From: a virus
DNA: 45,267 nt
Virus record (IMG/VR): IMGVR_UViG_3300043313_000292
Location: 1-45,267 of that record
Reading direction: 5' to 3' (one strand)
The notes below the pieces were generated by a model. It ran no database searches, was not told the DNA's origin, and saw nothing but the letters and a program-made list of their open reading frames with translations. Shown piece by piece: positions 27,890 through 35,834 of the stretch. The position numbers were made by a program, and so were the translations under genes. The first letter of the stretch is position 1, and each line of letters starts with the position of its first letter.

Positions 27890-28469
27890 ATGCGGCGAAG
27901 ATCTGCACGGTCCAGATCCGGCCGGCGGCGTCGAGGACGACACCCACGCCGATGGTCGTGAAGTCCTCGTGAGTCAGGTTCCGGAAGTGGCCCGGCGACG
28001 CCCGGTAGGCGCCCTGGATCGCCAGGGCGGCCGGACCCGTGCCGACGTTCTCGCCCACGAACCACCAGGCGCCCAACAGAGTCTCGATCCGGCTGTGCGA
28101 GATCGAGCCCTGCGCCATCATCGTCGCGGCATGTGCGCGTGCATAGTCGTCGAGGTCGGCGTCGCGGGTGAGCGATCGGGCGCCCACGACCGCCCGATCC
28201 GCGTTCGTCAGGTCGAGCAGCTCGACCTCGACCGCCCGGGCGGGATCCGTCGTTGTCGTCGACTGCACCTCGGGCCCATCGACGACGGGCATCGGCGTGG
28301 CCACCGTCGAGGTCGGGTGGTCTCGGAACTGCGGGGCGGACAGGGCGCGCGAGCTGGCGTCGATCACGTCGTCGACGTAGGCCTGATCGAGCCGCGGGGT
28401 ATCGCCCCTCGACGAGCAGGCAGCCACGAGCAGGACGGCCACGGTGGCGGCCATGAGTCGACGGGTCAT
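27888..28469 (-). CDS. CAP-domain (SCP/PR1-like) lipoprotein
   Basis: A 193-residue protein. Signal peptide with lipobox LLVAAC (Cys about 18), a Ser/Thr linker, then a CAP domain from about residue 80: LLDLTNADRAVVGARSLTRD, ISHS (catalytic-site His), VGENVGTG, SPGHFRNLTHEDFTTIGVGV and IWTVQIFA. Bacterial CAP proteins are exported and of mostly unknown activity. It lies just after the secreted protease and before a bidirectional terminator, and appears to be an exported host-modifying product and not a virion part. No promoter of the TAGTCTGTAC type was seen upstream. Confidence 0.82.
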   Translation of the reverse strand: MTRRLMAATVAVLLVAACSSRGDTPRLDQAYVDDVIDASSRALSAPQFRDHPTSTVATPMPVVDGPEVQSTTTTDPARAVEVELLDLTNADRAVVGARSLTRDADLDDYARAHAATMMAQGSISHSRIETLLGAWWFVGENVGTGPAALAIQGAYRASPGHFRNLTHEDFTTIGVGVVLDAAGRIWTVQIFAA

Positions 28470-28494
28470 GCCGGCGACGGTAGCCGCACGCGGA

Positions 28495-28529
28495 AGGGCC
28501 CGCTCCCCCAGATGGGTGAAGCGGGCCCT
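28495..28529 (-). terminator. 10-bp hairpin after the secreted protease gene
   Basis: Arms AGGGCCCGCT (28495-28504) and AGCGGGCCCT (28520-28529) with a 15-base loop, about 35 bases past the protease stop at 28564. The 28470-28563 gap holds nothing else. Confidence 0.75.
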
Positions 28530-28563
28530 CGGCCGGCAGGGTCGTTAGCCCTGTCAGCTTACG

Positions 28564-31074
28564 TCAGTTGATACAGCCCACGATGTCGATGGCGTAATGG
28601 TTCCCGGCGCCATAGTTCTTCAGCCCCGGGCCGGTCACGGCGTCGACGACCGCAGCGTTCGGCACGATCTCCCCAGCGCCAGCGTTGACGGTCGAGGCGG
28701 TCGGCGCCGGCTGATTCTGGAAGCGCCACAGCAGACCGAACGAACCGGCGACGGCGGCGATCAGCGTCAGATTGTTCATCGTGCCGATCTCGGACCCGCC
28801 ACATGCTGCGGACGTCCACCCCATCCCGTACTCCTGATTACTGCTCATCGGCGACGAGGGTCGGGTGTCCCACACGCGCGTGACGGTCGACGGCGTGATG
28901 TCCGTCGCGCCCGTATTGATATAGCCCACGACGTCGAACGTCACGTCGTAATAGCCGGAATAGTTATAGAACACGACCTTCCCGGCGTTGCCGCCAGTAG
29001 TCGCCAGCGGGATGATCGTCAGGTTCGACTTTGTCGACGTCGCGTTCGGCGGGTTCAGGGTCGACACGTTGACGGTCGAGTAGTCAGCCGGCAGGGCCGA
29101 CAGGAACGCCCCCGCTGCGGGAATGACGGAGATGTAGGTCAGCGTGCCGACGATGGCGCGGACGCCCGAGCTGGGCACGCCCCCAACGCCACGAGGATCC
29201 CAGACCCGGGCCGTGTTCGGCCCGATCGCCCCACCGTTGGCGCCACCCACGGTCGAGTACGCCCGCTGCGGGGTCGCCAGCACGCTGGTATCCGCGCTGG
29301 CGCCCATGACACCCACGACGTCGACGATCACATCGATCGCCCCGGAGGACAGGTAGAAACCTGCGTCCCCATCGTTGTCGAGGTCGGACCAGACGTGCAC
29401 GGCGGTCGCTGGCATCCCCGAGTAGACGGGAATGTTCGTCCATGCCGGCGAACTGATCGGGCCGGCACCTACAGCGACCTTGCCCGTCGCTGTGGCGTTC
29501 ACGACGGTGACATTGAGCATCACAGCTTTGATCTGCGACACGTCGAGCCCGAGCTTCTCGGTCATCCGGACTTCCCAGGTGCCGGACAGTTGATTGATTG
29601 CCGTGTAGCCGCGGTCCACGCCGAACCCGTTACGGGTGTCGAGCACCCGGTACGTGTCGAGCGGGCTCGCCCCCGCATTGTTGTGAGTGACGATCTCGAA
29701 CAGGCGATGCCACGCCGTCTCGGCGTTCAGTTGCTTGACGCCCCAGATGCCGCCGGAGCGGGTGTCCGACACCATCTCGCCCGAGTAGCGGATAGCGCTC
29801 TCACGTTCGAGAATGTCGGCTGTGTCGAGCGTGTTCGGGAAATCGGGCGTGGCGAGCAGTGAGACAACGCCAGCGATCCGGGGTGACGAGAATGAGGTCC
29901 CGTTGCCGGTGGCTTGCTGTCCGTTGGCCCAGAATGACACGAACGAATTAGCGCTCGTGTCGATCCGCCCGCTGATATTGGTCAGCGACCAGATGAACGG
30001 GTTGGCGTCGGTGCCGGCGACGGAGACAACGGGTGTCACGCACGCGGGGTAGCTCATGGCGTTCGTCGACGTGCTGTTCCCGGCGGATGCGGTGACGACG
30101 ACGGTCCGGGATCGGACGTCGTTGACGACGGACAGCATGGCGGAGCCGACGCTGTCACAGTCGCTCGCGTAGCTGCCCGATCCGAAGCTCATGTTCGCGG
30201 CGACGACGGGCGTGGATCCGAAGGTGCCGAGGACGATGTTGTCATACAGCCAATCGAGGGCGTCGATCGCGCCATTGTTGGAAATCTGCGTCGACGTGCC
30301 GTTCCAATAGCCGACCCGAATGAGGATCAGGTTCGCGTTGTGAGCGACGCCGTTGGATGACTGGCCAGGGTTATAGCCGGCGGCGGTGGTCGCCACGGCG
30401 GTCCCGTGGGAACAGCCGGTGGCGAACACGCTGCCCATGTTCTTGCAGTAGCCATAGTCGGCGGCGCCCGAGCCGGTCATGGTCGTCTGCCCGTTGGGAC
30501 AGGCAGTCACGCCCGATGCGACGGAGCAGCGCTCAGCGATCACCTTGCTATTCGCGGTGATGATCTGCTCGTTCATGTCGAACCCGGTGTCGAGGATCGC
30601 TATGGCGGTCCCCGATCCGTCCCCGGGGACGCTGGCCTGTCCGGGGACCTCGTTCTGCGGGCTCAGCTCGTCAGGGATCGGCTGATCAGCCGTCCCGCTC
30701 ATCGAGATGACGGACGGGTCGAGCGGCATGTCTTCCGTCTGAATCTTCGCTACGGCGGGGTCGTTTAGAAGGGCCTGCGCTTCGGCCTCCGTCTCGACCT
30801 GGACGACGGTGACGGCCGAATCGATGCCGGGCGCGTCGACGTCGCCATAGAAACTCTCGTCGATGAGGTGGCCAGGCTTGGCGGTCACGACGACGGACAG
30901 GGACGTCCCGGAGGGGATCTCCTTCAGCTCGTCCTTTAGCTCGCCGAGCGATGGGCCCTCGATCGGTGGGACGGTTGGGTCACTGATCTGCGCTGTTGCG
31001 GGCGCCGACGATGCGACGGCTCCCGTGAGTGCGGCCACCAGGGCGAGCCCTGCTAGCCAACGTCTGCGTAACAT
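28564..31074 (-). CDS. Secreted subtilisin-like (S8) serine protease
   Basis: An 836-residue protein. Signal peptide to about residue 29 (LALVAALTGAV, ATAQ), an I9-type inhibitor propeptide (about 55-120, LSVVVTAKPG to VAKIQTEDMP), then the S8 catalytic domain: AILDTGFD (D162), CSHGTAVA (H223), ASAGNST (oxyanion N333) and GTSFSSPRIAG (S394). From about 460 to the end are three beta repeats of the type YRVLDTRNG...VIVDVVGV, RVWDPRG...VTFDVVGYI and RVWDTRP...YAIDIVGCI, common in actinobacterial exoproteins. All catalytic residues are present. A strong AGGAGA precedes the ATG. Its place between connector and tail genes is unusual; it may degrade host or competitor surface proteins, or be a virion enzyme. 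Confidence 0.92.
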   Translation of the reverse strand: MLRRRWLAGLALVAALTGAVASSAPATAQISDPTVPPIEGPSLGELKDELKEIPSGTSLSVVVTAKPGHLIDESFYGDVDAPGIDSAVTVVQVETEAEAQALLNDPAVAKIQTEDMPLDPSVISMSGTADQPIPDELSPQNEVPGQASVPGDGSGTAIAILDTGFDMNEQIITANSKVIAERCSVASGVTACPNGQTTMTGSGAADYGYCKNMGSVFATGCSHGTAVATTAAGYNPGQSSNGVAHNANLILIRVGYWNGTSTQISNNGAIDALDWLYDNIVLGTFGSTPVVAANMSFGSGSYASDCDSVGSAMLSVVNDVRSRTVVVTASAGNSTSTNAMSYPACVTPVVSVAGTDANPFIWSLTNISGRIDTSANSFVSFWANGQQATGNGTSFSSPRIAGVVSLLATPDFPNTLDTADILERESAIRYSGEMVSDTRSGGIWGVKQLNAETAWHRLFEIVTHNNAGASPLDTYRVLDTRNGFGVDRGYTAINQLSGTWEVRMTEKLGLDVSQIKAVMLNVTVVNATATGKVAVGAGPISSPAWTNIPVYSGMPATAVHVWSDLDNDGDAGFYLSSGAIDVIVDVVGVMGASADTSVLATPQRAYSTVGGANGGAIGPNTARVWDPRGVGGVPSSGVRAIVGTLTYISVIPAAGAFLSALPADYSTVNVSTLNPPNATSTKSNLTIIPLATTGGNAGKVVFYNYSGYYDVTFDVVGYINTGATDITPSTVTRVWDTRPSSPMSSNQEYGMGWTSAACGGSEIGTMNNLTLIAAVAGSFGLLWRFQNQPAPTASTVNAGAGEIVPNAAVVDAVTGPGLKNYGAGNHYAIDIVGCIN

Positions 31075-31125
31075 TCATTCTCCTATGTGGTGTGCCGCCG
31101 GATGACGGTCAATGCGTAGACTGTA

Positions 31126-31620
31126 CTACGGATTGATCGTGAGAACACTACGGCCGGATGACGGAAATGTGATCGCCTTCCCGCCGATACTGACTCTCAC
31201 TATCACCGAATAGCGCCCCGGAGTGTCGGTCTCGCCAGCGACCCAATCGCGGGAGAACGTCACGACGCCAGCATCGGAAGAGATCACCTGGATCGGCTGC
31301 GCGTCGACGGCCGGCGTATCACTCGGGACTGATCCGATCAGCTCGACGGTGACCGTTGCGGCGGTCAAGCCCACGGGCAGGTCGAGCGGGTCGAGCGTCG
31401 GGTCGACGTACCTGCATCGGACAGTCAGCGGGCGGGCCGTGTCCCCTACGTGCATTGATCCTCCCGGGACGGTGGCGGCCACATCGTACGCCGTGACGTC
31501 AGCTGAGACGTCCCACGACGTGACGTCAGCTGAGACGTCCCACGACGTGACGGCCAGGGCGAGCGGGCCCTGCGCTGTGAACGTCGACGACGGGCTGCGC
31601 AACAGCAGTAGCAGCGTCAC
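31126..31620 (-). CDS. Hypothetical beta-rich protein with SWDVSAD repeats
   Basis: A 164-residue protein from a GTG at 31620 (GTGA overlap). After a hydrophobic start (VTLLLLLRSPSSTFTAQGPL) there are two exact copies of a nine-residue unit (SWDVSADVT), then a beta-sandwich with LTVRCRYVDPTLDPLDLPVG and RDWVAGETDTPGRYSVIVRV. The latter resembles phage proteins that limit variable input, such as BppU-like N-terminal domains. Probably structural; no sure family. Confidence 0.55.
   Translation of the reverse strand: MTLLLLLRSPSSTFTAQGPLALAVTSWDVSADVTSWDVSADVTAYDVAATVPGGSMHVGDTARPLTVRCRYVDPTLDPLDLPVGLTAATVTVELIGSVPSDTPAVDAQPIQVISSDAGVVTFSRDWVAGETDTPGRYSVIVRVSIGGKAITFPSSGRSVLTINP
31492..31545 (-). 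repeat. Tandem 27-bp in-frame repeat
   Basis: Two exact 27-base copies (31492-31518 and 31519-31545), followed by the first seven bases of a third. They encode SWDVSADVT twice. Exact identity at the DNA level suggests a recent duplication. Confidence 0.85.
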
Positions 31621-32165
31621 GCCCGGATCAGCTCCATGATGGCGTGGTGAGCGACCGCATCGGCGTTGGCGTTGGCGGTGCCCATCTGAACGGTGAGCTT
31701 CGCGACGACGGCGGAGGCGGTGTCTACGGCGGCGGTCCCGTAGCCGGTCGCGCCGGAGGGGAACGTCGTGGCCCCGGACTTCCACGTGTCCGTCTGGCCG
31801 CCCGACCCGCTGAACGCGGCGGAGACCCGCTCGGAGGCGGCGGTGACGAACACGATCTCGACGACGCATCGCCAGTTCCGCCGGCTCGCGGTGGCTGTGA
31901 CGGCCACGACGGCGGTGGCCAGCACGGTCGTGGCGCCGAGCTTGAAGCGGTAGGTGTAGTCGACGTTCGCGCCGCTGTTCTGCAGGCTGTCGCCTCCCAC
32001 GGTGATACGGACCATGTCTCCGGCGGCGACCACTCCGGCGGGGATGGTGAGCGACACAAGGTCGCCCTCGGTGACGGTGTTGACGACGGACACGTCAGCC
32101 ACGGTCGAGGCGAGGACCCGAGACCCGGGCGTCGAGGCGGGCCGATGCGACGCGGCGACGGTCAC
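31617..32165 (-). CDS. Hypothetical structural protein
   Basis: A 182-residue protein from a GTG at 32165 (GTGA overlap with the upstream stop). Beta-rich (VVNTVTEGDLVSLTIPAGVV, YRFKLGATTVLATAVVAVTA) with a C-terminal helix (DAVAHHAIMELIRA). The fold pattern is like small phage head or tail-decoration proteins. It belongs to a run of four coupled structural-looking genes. Confidence 0.55.
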   Translation of the reverse strand: MTVAASHRPASTPGSRVLASTVADVSVVNTVTEGDLVSLTIPAGVVAAGDMVRITVGGDSLQNSGANVDYTYRFKLGATTVLATAVVAVTATASRRNWRCVVEIVFVTAASERVSAAFSGSGGQTDTWKSGATTFPSGATGYGTAAVDTASAVVAKLTVQMGTANANADAVAHHAIMELIRA

Positions 32166-32569
32166 GGGGCCGCTTCCTCCGTGGCGGCCCAGATCCCGCA
32201 GCTGAACGTGAAGCTCGGGTTCGTGCCGGAGACGACCCACGACAGTCGGTATTTGTTACCCGGCAGGGCGACCAGCATCGATGGGATCGGTATAACGGAG
32301 TCGGTCACGGCGGTCTGCGGCGGGAACGACGCGATCGTCTCCCATTTGTCGCTGTTGCGATGATTGACCTGGAGCGAGAGGGTCAAGGTTGGCGTGGCTG
32401 TGCCGGACACGGCTGTGACGTCGAGCATGAGCAGCCCGGACGTGTAGTTCCCCAGTTCGGGATACTCTCGGCCGGTTGCCCCGGTGGCGGTGACGGTGAC
32501 GGTACCGACCCCGGTTTGTTCGTTCGTGCCGGCCGGAGTGACTAGCGAGTAATACGTCTTTATTGTCAT
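32162..32569 (-). CDS. Hypothetical beta-sandwich protein
   Basis: A 135-residue protein: TIKTYYSLVTPAGTNEQTGV, then LLMLDVTAVSGTATPTLTLS and WVVSGTNPSFTFSCGIWAAT. The pattern of strands with T/S/V is typical of a jelly-roll decoration domain. It is coupled to neighbours on both sides. Function not recognised. Confidence 0.55.
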   Translation of the reverse strand: MTIKTYYSLVTPAGTNEQTGVGTVTVTATGATGREYPELGNYTSGLLMLDVTAVSGTATPTLTLSLQVNHRNSDKWETIASFPPQTAVTDSVIPIPSMLVALPGNKYRLSWVVSGTNPSFTFSCGIWAATEEAAP

Positions 32570-32570
32570 G

Positions 32571-34598
32571 TCAGTCCCCGAACCCGCGGATGCCGGCGAC
32601 GTTGATATAACGGGGCCGGGTAGATGTCGACGCGGACAGCTCGAACGAGAAGTGCATTCCAGCGAACCCGGTGCTGGTGATCTGGTCTAGAGCATAGGCG
32701 GACAGATCGACCGTCGGTTCTCCGTCGAGCTTGACTGATACGTACGTCTTCGTGGCTAGATTGACGACGAGCTTGCAATAGTGCCATCCACCGGCCTTGT
32801 CCATGCGCCCACCGGCGGCGGACGGCTCATATTGGTGGGACCCCGCACCATTCTGTAGCAGCGACGTGGCGACTGTCGTGTAGACGGCCGTGGTGCCCGT
32901 GAGGGGAGTGCCAGGGTTCGCGGCGGCGGTCGCGGCACCGTCGAGGATCTTGCCCAGCATCGGGACGTTGTTGCCATTGGGGTCGAGCCATAGGCGGCCA
33001 TGCCACGCGGACGCTCCGTCCCGGTTGTATATCGACATGGAAAAGAGCGTGTTGCTCACCAGGTTGGTCGACGTGAAGCGGAACCAACACTCCAGCCCGA
33101 ATAGGCCAGTGAAGCCGTCGTGAACGCGTCGCTTGACGATCACGCCACCGGTGTTGGCTGTCCGCCCAGGGGAGGTGGCGCTGCCGTTCGTCTGGCCTTG
33201 TGGGTCGAGGCGAAGCGTCGGCGCCCCCGCGAACCATATGTCGGTGTCGCGGCTCGACGAGCCCACTCCGTCGTTCCACATCCCCGGCGTCGGGGCCCGG
33301 AAATCCTCGACGAACAGGGCGTGCATGGTGTCGACGGCGCGGCTGCGGGACCGCTGCGGCACGTATAGCCCGGCCTCGCGGGTGTCGACGTCGGGCGCGC
33401 CTGCCGCTGTCGCTGTCCACGTAGCCGTGACGGTAGGCGCTGTGCCGCCGCTCAGTGTCGTGACGTTCGCCCGAACCCTGCTGACAGGCTTACCGCTGAC
33501 GAACACGATGTCTCCGCTGGCGCGGACGGCCTTGTCCCACGTCCCGAGCGTGACCCAGTTCGTCCCATCGAGCGAGCCCTGTAGGGCGACGACTGCGAGC
33601 ACCGGGGAGCCGGTGAGGACTACCTGGAAGCCGTGGTTAGCGAAACCGCAGTCAAAGTCTTTCGCAGCGCCGGCTCCGGTAGCAGCGACAGCGCTAAGAA
33701 GTGCGATCGCCGGTGTGGACGGTGCAGTGAATACCCGTCCTGGTGAGCCGGGGATCGAATAGGTGCCGATCAGGGCGGCGGGACTACCGGAGTGCATATC
33801 CAACAGATAGGACTTCGGATCGCCCGTGACGGTCTGGACGGTCGGCCCGGGGAACGGGTACAGATCGACGTAAGCGACTACCGCCGCCCCGGACCCGCCG
33901 AAGATCGCTCCTATCTCAAGGAACGGCGGCGGGGTAGTGATATACGTGAACCGGACACCGGCTGCGGGCTGGAAGAACCTGCTCGACGAGGTGCCGTTGA
34001 TACTGTCCGGCGTCGTCCACTGAAGCGTCTGGTCGAACGTGCCGCCCGACCGGTCCGATCCATAGGCACCAACGGTGGGAGACCCGCCGACACTCTGGAC
34101 GCGGACGACGATCCACTGATAGCCGCGACAGTCAATGTTCGTTCCCCACGTCCCGTTCGACGGGCCGGTCAGGGCGATCGTCGTGGGCGATGGGGCGATG
34201 CTGCGGACAGGCTGTGTGGCGGCGGACCCGTCGACCGTCAACGCCCCCGCAGCGCTGACGACAGCGGGGACGACAGATCCGGGGGTCCCGTCGACCAGCT
34301 TGAGCAGCTGCACCTCACGGACACGCTGGGCCGTCTGCCCCGACGCCGTGGCGGTGAACGCCACGGACACGGTGAGCGCGGTATCGGAGGTGATCGCGGA
34401 GACGATGCGATCCTCGGTGGTCGCGCCAGGGACGCGGACCACTCCGCCGACGACCAGCTCTGAGAGGAACGCCGTCCCGACGCCGACGAGCGCTGTCGTG
34501 GCCGCCTTGGCGACGGTGCCCGAGAGATTCTCGACGATCAGATCAACAGCGACCGACAGCCCAGCGCCCGGAGTGATCGGTGCGATGCCTGCTACCAA
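32571..34598 (-). CDS. Large structural protein with LamG-like C-terminus
   Basis: A 675-residue, Thr/Val/Gly-rich beta protein. The N-terminal third (VDLIVENLSGTVAKAATTAL, VREVQLLKLVDGTPGSVVPA) resembles phage fibre or decoration repeats; the last about 220 residues (LECWFRFTSTNLVSNTLFSM, YCKLVVNLATKTYVSVKLDG) look like a concanavalin/LamG lectin fold. A carbohydrate-binding surface protein of the virion is likely. Its location before the tail-tube gene, and not after the hub, is unusual for a fibre; a head fibre is possible. Confidence 0.55.
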   Translation of the reverse strand: MVAGIAPITPGAGLSVAVDLIVENLSGTVAKAATTALVGVGTAFLSELVVGGVVRVPGATTEDRIVSAITSDTALTVSVAFTATASGQTAQRVREVQLLKLVDGTPGSVVPAVVSAAGALTVDGSAATQPVRSIAPSPTTIALTGPSNGTWGTNIDCRGYQWIVVRVQSVGGSPTVGAYGSDRSGGTFDQTLQWTTPDSINGTSSSRFFQPAAGVRFTYITTPPPFLEIGAIFGGSGAAVVAYVDLYPFPGPTVQTVTGDPKSYLLDMHSGSPAALIGTYSIPGSPGRVFTAPSTPAIALLSAVAATGAGAAKDFDCGFANHGFQVVLTGSPVLAVVALQGSLDGTNWVTLGTWDKAVRASGDIVFVSGKPVSRVRANVTTLSGGTAPTVTATWTATAAGAPDVDTREAGLYVPQRSRSRAVDTMHALFVEDFRAPTPGMWNDGVGSSSRDTDIWFAGAPTLRLDPQGQTNGSATSPGRTANTGGVIVKRRVHDGFTGLFGLECWFRFTSTNLVSNTLFSMSIYNRDGASAWHGRLWLDPNGNNVPMLGKILDGAATAAANPGTPLTGTTAVYTTVATSLLQNGAGSHQYEPSAAGGRMDKAGGWHYCKLVVNLATKTYVSVKLDGEPTVDLSAYALDQITSTGFAGMHFSFELSASTSTRPRYINVAGIRGFGD

Positions 34599-34651
34599 CG
34601 GAACGCCTCACAGTCGGGTCGCATAGGACCGGATCGTAGCCGACCCCCTTG

Positions 34652-35128
34652 TCAGGGCGAGGACACGGTGTAAACGACCTTCTCGATCTCGACGTACGCG
34701 CACGCCCACCCGTCGATGATGCGGAGCTGTACCGGCTCGGTGAGGCGACACGGGTCGACACGGTGGGCGGTGCCGCCCATGTTCCGGTCGGCGTCGAGGG
34801 CGTCGATCACCCGGACCATGTTCGTCCGCATCGTCTCGACGGCCTCGACGTCGTTGGCGTCGAGCCCCTCGATCCCGCCGATCCGCCATAGCCATGGGCG
34901 ACGGATGGCGTTAGCGGGCTGTGCGTGCGTCAGGTAGGACGGGTCGACGAGGGTCGGGCCGACGACCCACCAGGCGCGCATCGTGCGGACACCGGAGATC
35001 TCGGACACGAGCAGCGGTTCGAGGTCGCGGCTCCAGAGGTCGTGGGCGTGGACGCGGCCGATGTCGTCGAGCGCCTCGATCAGGCTGACGATGTGAGCAG
35101 CGATCGGGGCGACGTCGGTTGCGGCCAT
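34652..35128 (-). CDS. Tail terminator/minor connector-like protein
   Basis: A 158-residue mixed alpha/beta protein (APIAAHIVSLIEALDDIGRV, AWWVVGPTLVDPSYLTHAQP, IRRPWLWRIGGIEGLDANDV). Size and position after the HK97 gp10-like gene fit a tail terminator or completion protein; the family itself is not certain. After its stop, 34599-34651 is a short gap with no feature seen. Confidence 0.5.
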   Translation of the reverse strand: MAATDVAPIAAHIVSLIEALDDIGRVHAHDLWSRDLEPLLVSEISGVRTMRAWWVVGPTLVDPSYLTHAQPANAIRRPWLWRIGGIEGLDANDVEAVETMRTNMVRVIDALDADRNMGGTAHRVDPCRLTEPVQLRIIDGWACAYVEIEKVVYTVSSP

Positions 35129-35137
35129 GAGCGGAGC

Positions 35138-35359
35138 CTACGTGCCAGGCGTGCAGCGGCAGCCCGCGCAGTGTCCGCCCCCTCGGGCGGCTTCAGCGCC
35201 CGACCAGTGCCCGACCTCGTTCGCGTACCACGACATGAACACGAGCCACACGACCGACTCGCGCCACACGAGCACGGTCGGGGCGAGCAGGGCGAGCCAC
35301 ACGAACTGAAGGATGCGGTGTCGCTGCTCATGCGACAGCCCACGGAGTGACGCGCGCAC
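35138..35359 (-). CDS. Small membrane protein with Cys-rich tail
   Basis: A 73-residue protein from a GTG at 35359: basic N-terminus, two hydrophobic stretches (ILQFVWLALLAPTVLVW and VVWLVFMSWYANEV), and HCAGCRCTPG near the end. The start codon lies inside the palindromic site. A membrane protein among connector genes is unexpected; possibly a late membrane factor. Confidence 0.55.
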   Translation of the reverse strand: MRASLRGLSHEQRHRILQFVWLALLAPTVLVWRESVVWLVFMSWYANEVGHWSGAEAARGGGHCAGCRCTPGT

Positions 35360-35363
35360 GTCA
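35348..35363. promoter_or_regulatory. Palindromic site, copy 13 (stop/start junction)
   Basis: TGACGCGCGCACGTCA covers the stop of the gp10-like gene and the GTG of the small membrane gene. It is identical to copy 7 at 19480. Confidence 0.7.
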
Positions 35364-35834
35364 ACTCGCGTCGAGGTCGTTGAGCCAGATGCCGAGCTGG
35401 CGGTGAGCGGCCACCGTGCGCGGCGCCATCGCCTTCTTAGTCTTCGCGATCACACGGTGCCCTTTCGTGCCTTTCGCGGCGATCGAGCGGGCCACCATGA
35501 ACGCATCGGCCCCCGTGAGCCCGAGGACGGGCCCGAGCTTGTCGGACGGCGGCGCCTTGCCGGGCTTCCGGCCGACCTCGACGAGATGGGCGTGCGGGGC
35601 GGCCGACGTGATCTCGACGCCCTGCCGGTTGCGGGTCAGCCGGCGGCGAGCGTGGAGCGAGCCCCGGTAGTTGCCGGTCTCGACCGGTGAGATCGAGCGG
35701 GCGAACCCTGCGCCCTCAGCGCCGAGCCCGTCGAGGATGTCGTACACGCGGCCATTGAGGGCGGACAGCTTCGCGTCGACGCGCTCAATGATGTCTCCGT
35801 CCCACGTGACGGTGATCTTCGCCCGACCAGCCAT
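35361..35834 (-). CDS. HK97 gp10-like head-tail joining protein
   Basis: A 157-residue basic protein (MAGRAKITVTWDGDIIERVD) with VETGNYRGSLHARRRL and HAHLVEVGRKPGKA, the 'S.P..TG.L..S....' and 'Y..xvE.G' pattern of the HK97 gp10 family. Such proteins join head and tail or complete the tail. The ATG at 35834 shares a base with the previous stop (TGATG); the much longer upstream reading is discarded. Confidence 0.75.
   Translation of the reverse strand: MAGRAKITVTWDGDIIERVDAKLSALNGRVYDILDGLGAEGAGFARSISPVETGNYRGSLHARRRLTRNRQGVEITSAAPHAHLVEVGRKPGKAPPSDKLGPVLGLTGADAFMVARSIAAKGTKGHRVIAKTKKAMAPRTVAAHRQLGIWLNDLDAS

Noticed and set aside
31108-31121. TAGACTGTAC next to the protease gene as a seventh start element
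   Set aside because: It differs by one base, faces the wrong way for the gene, and has no -35 or ATG at the right distance.
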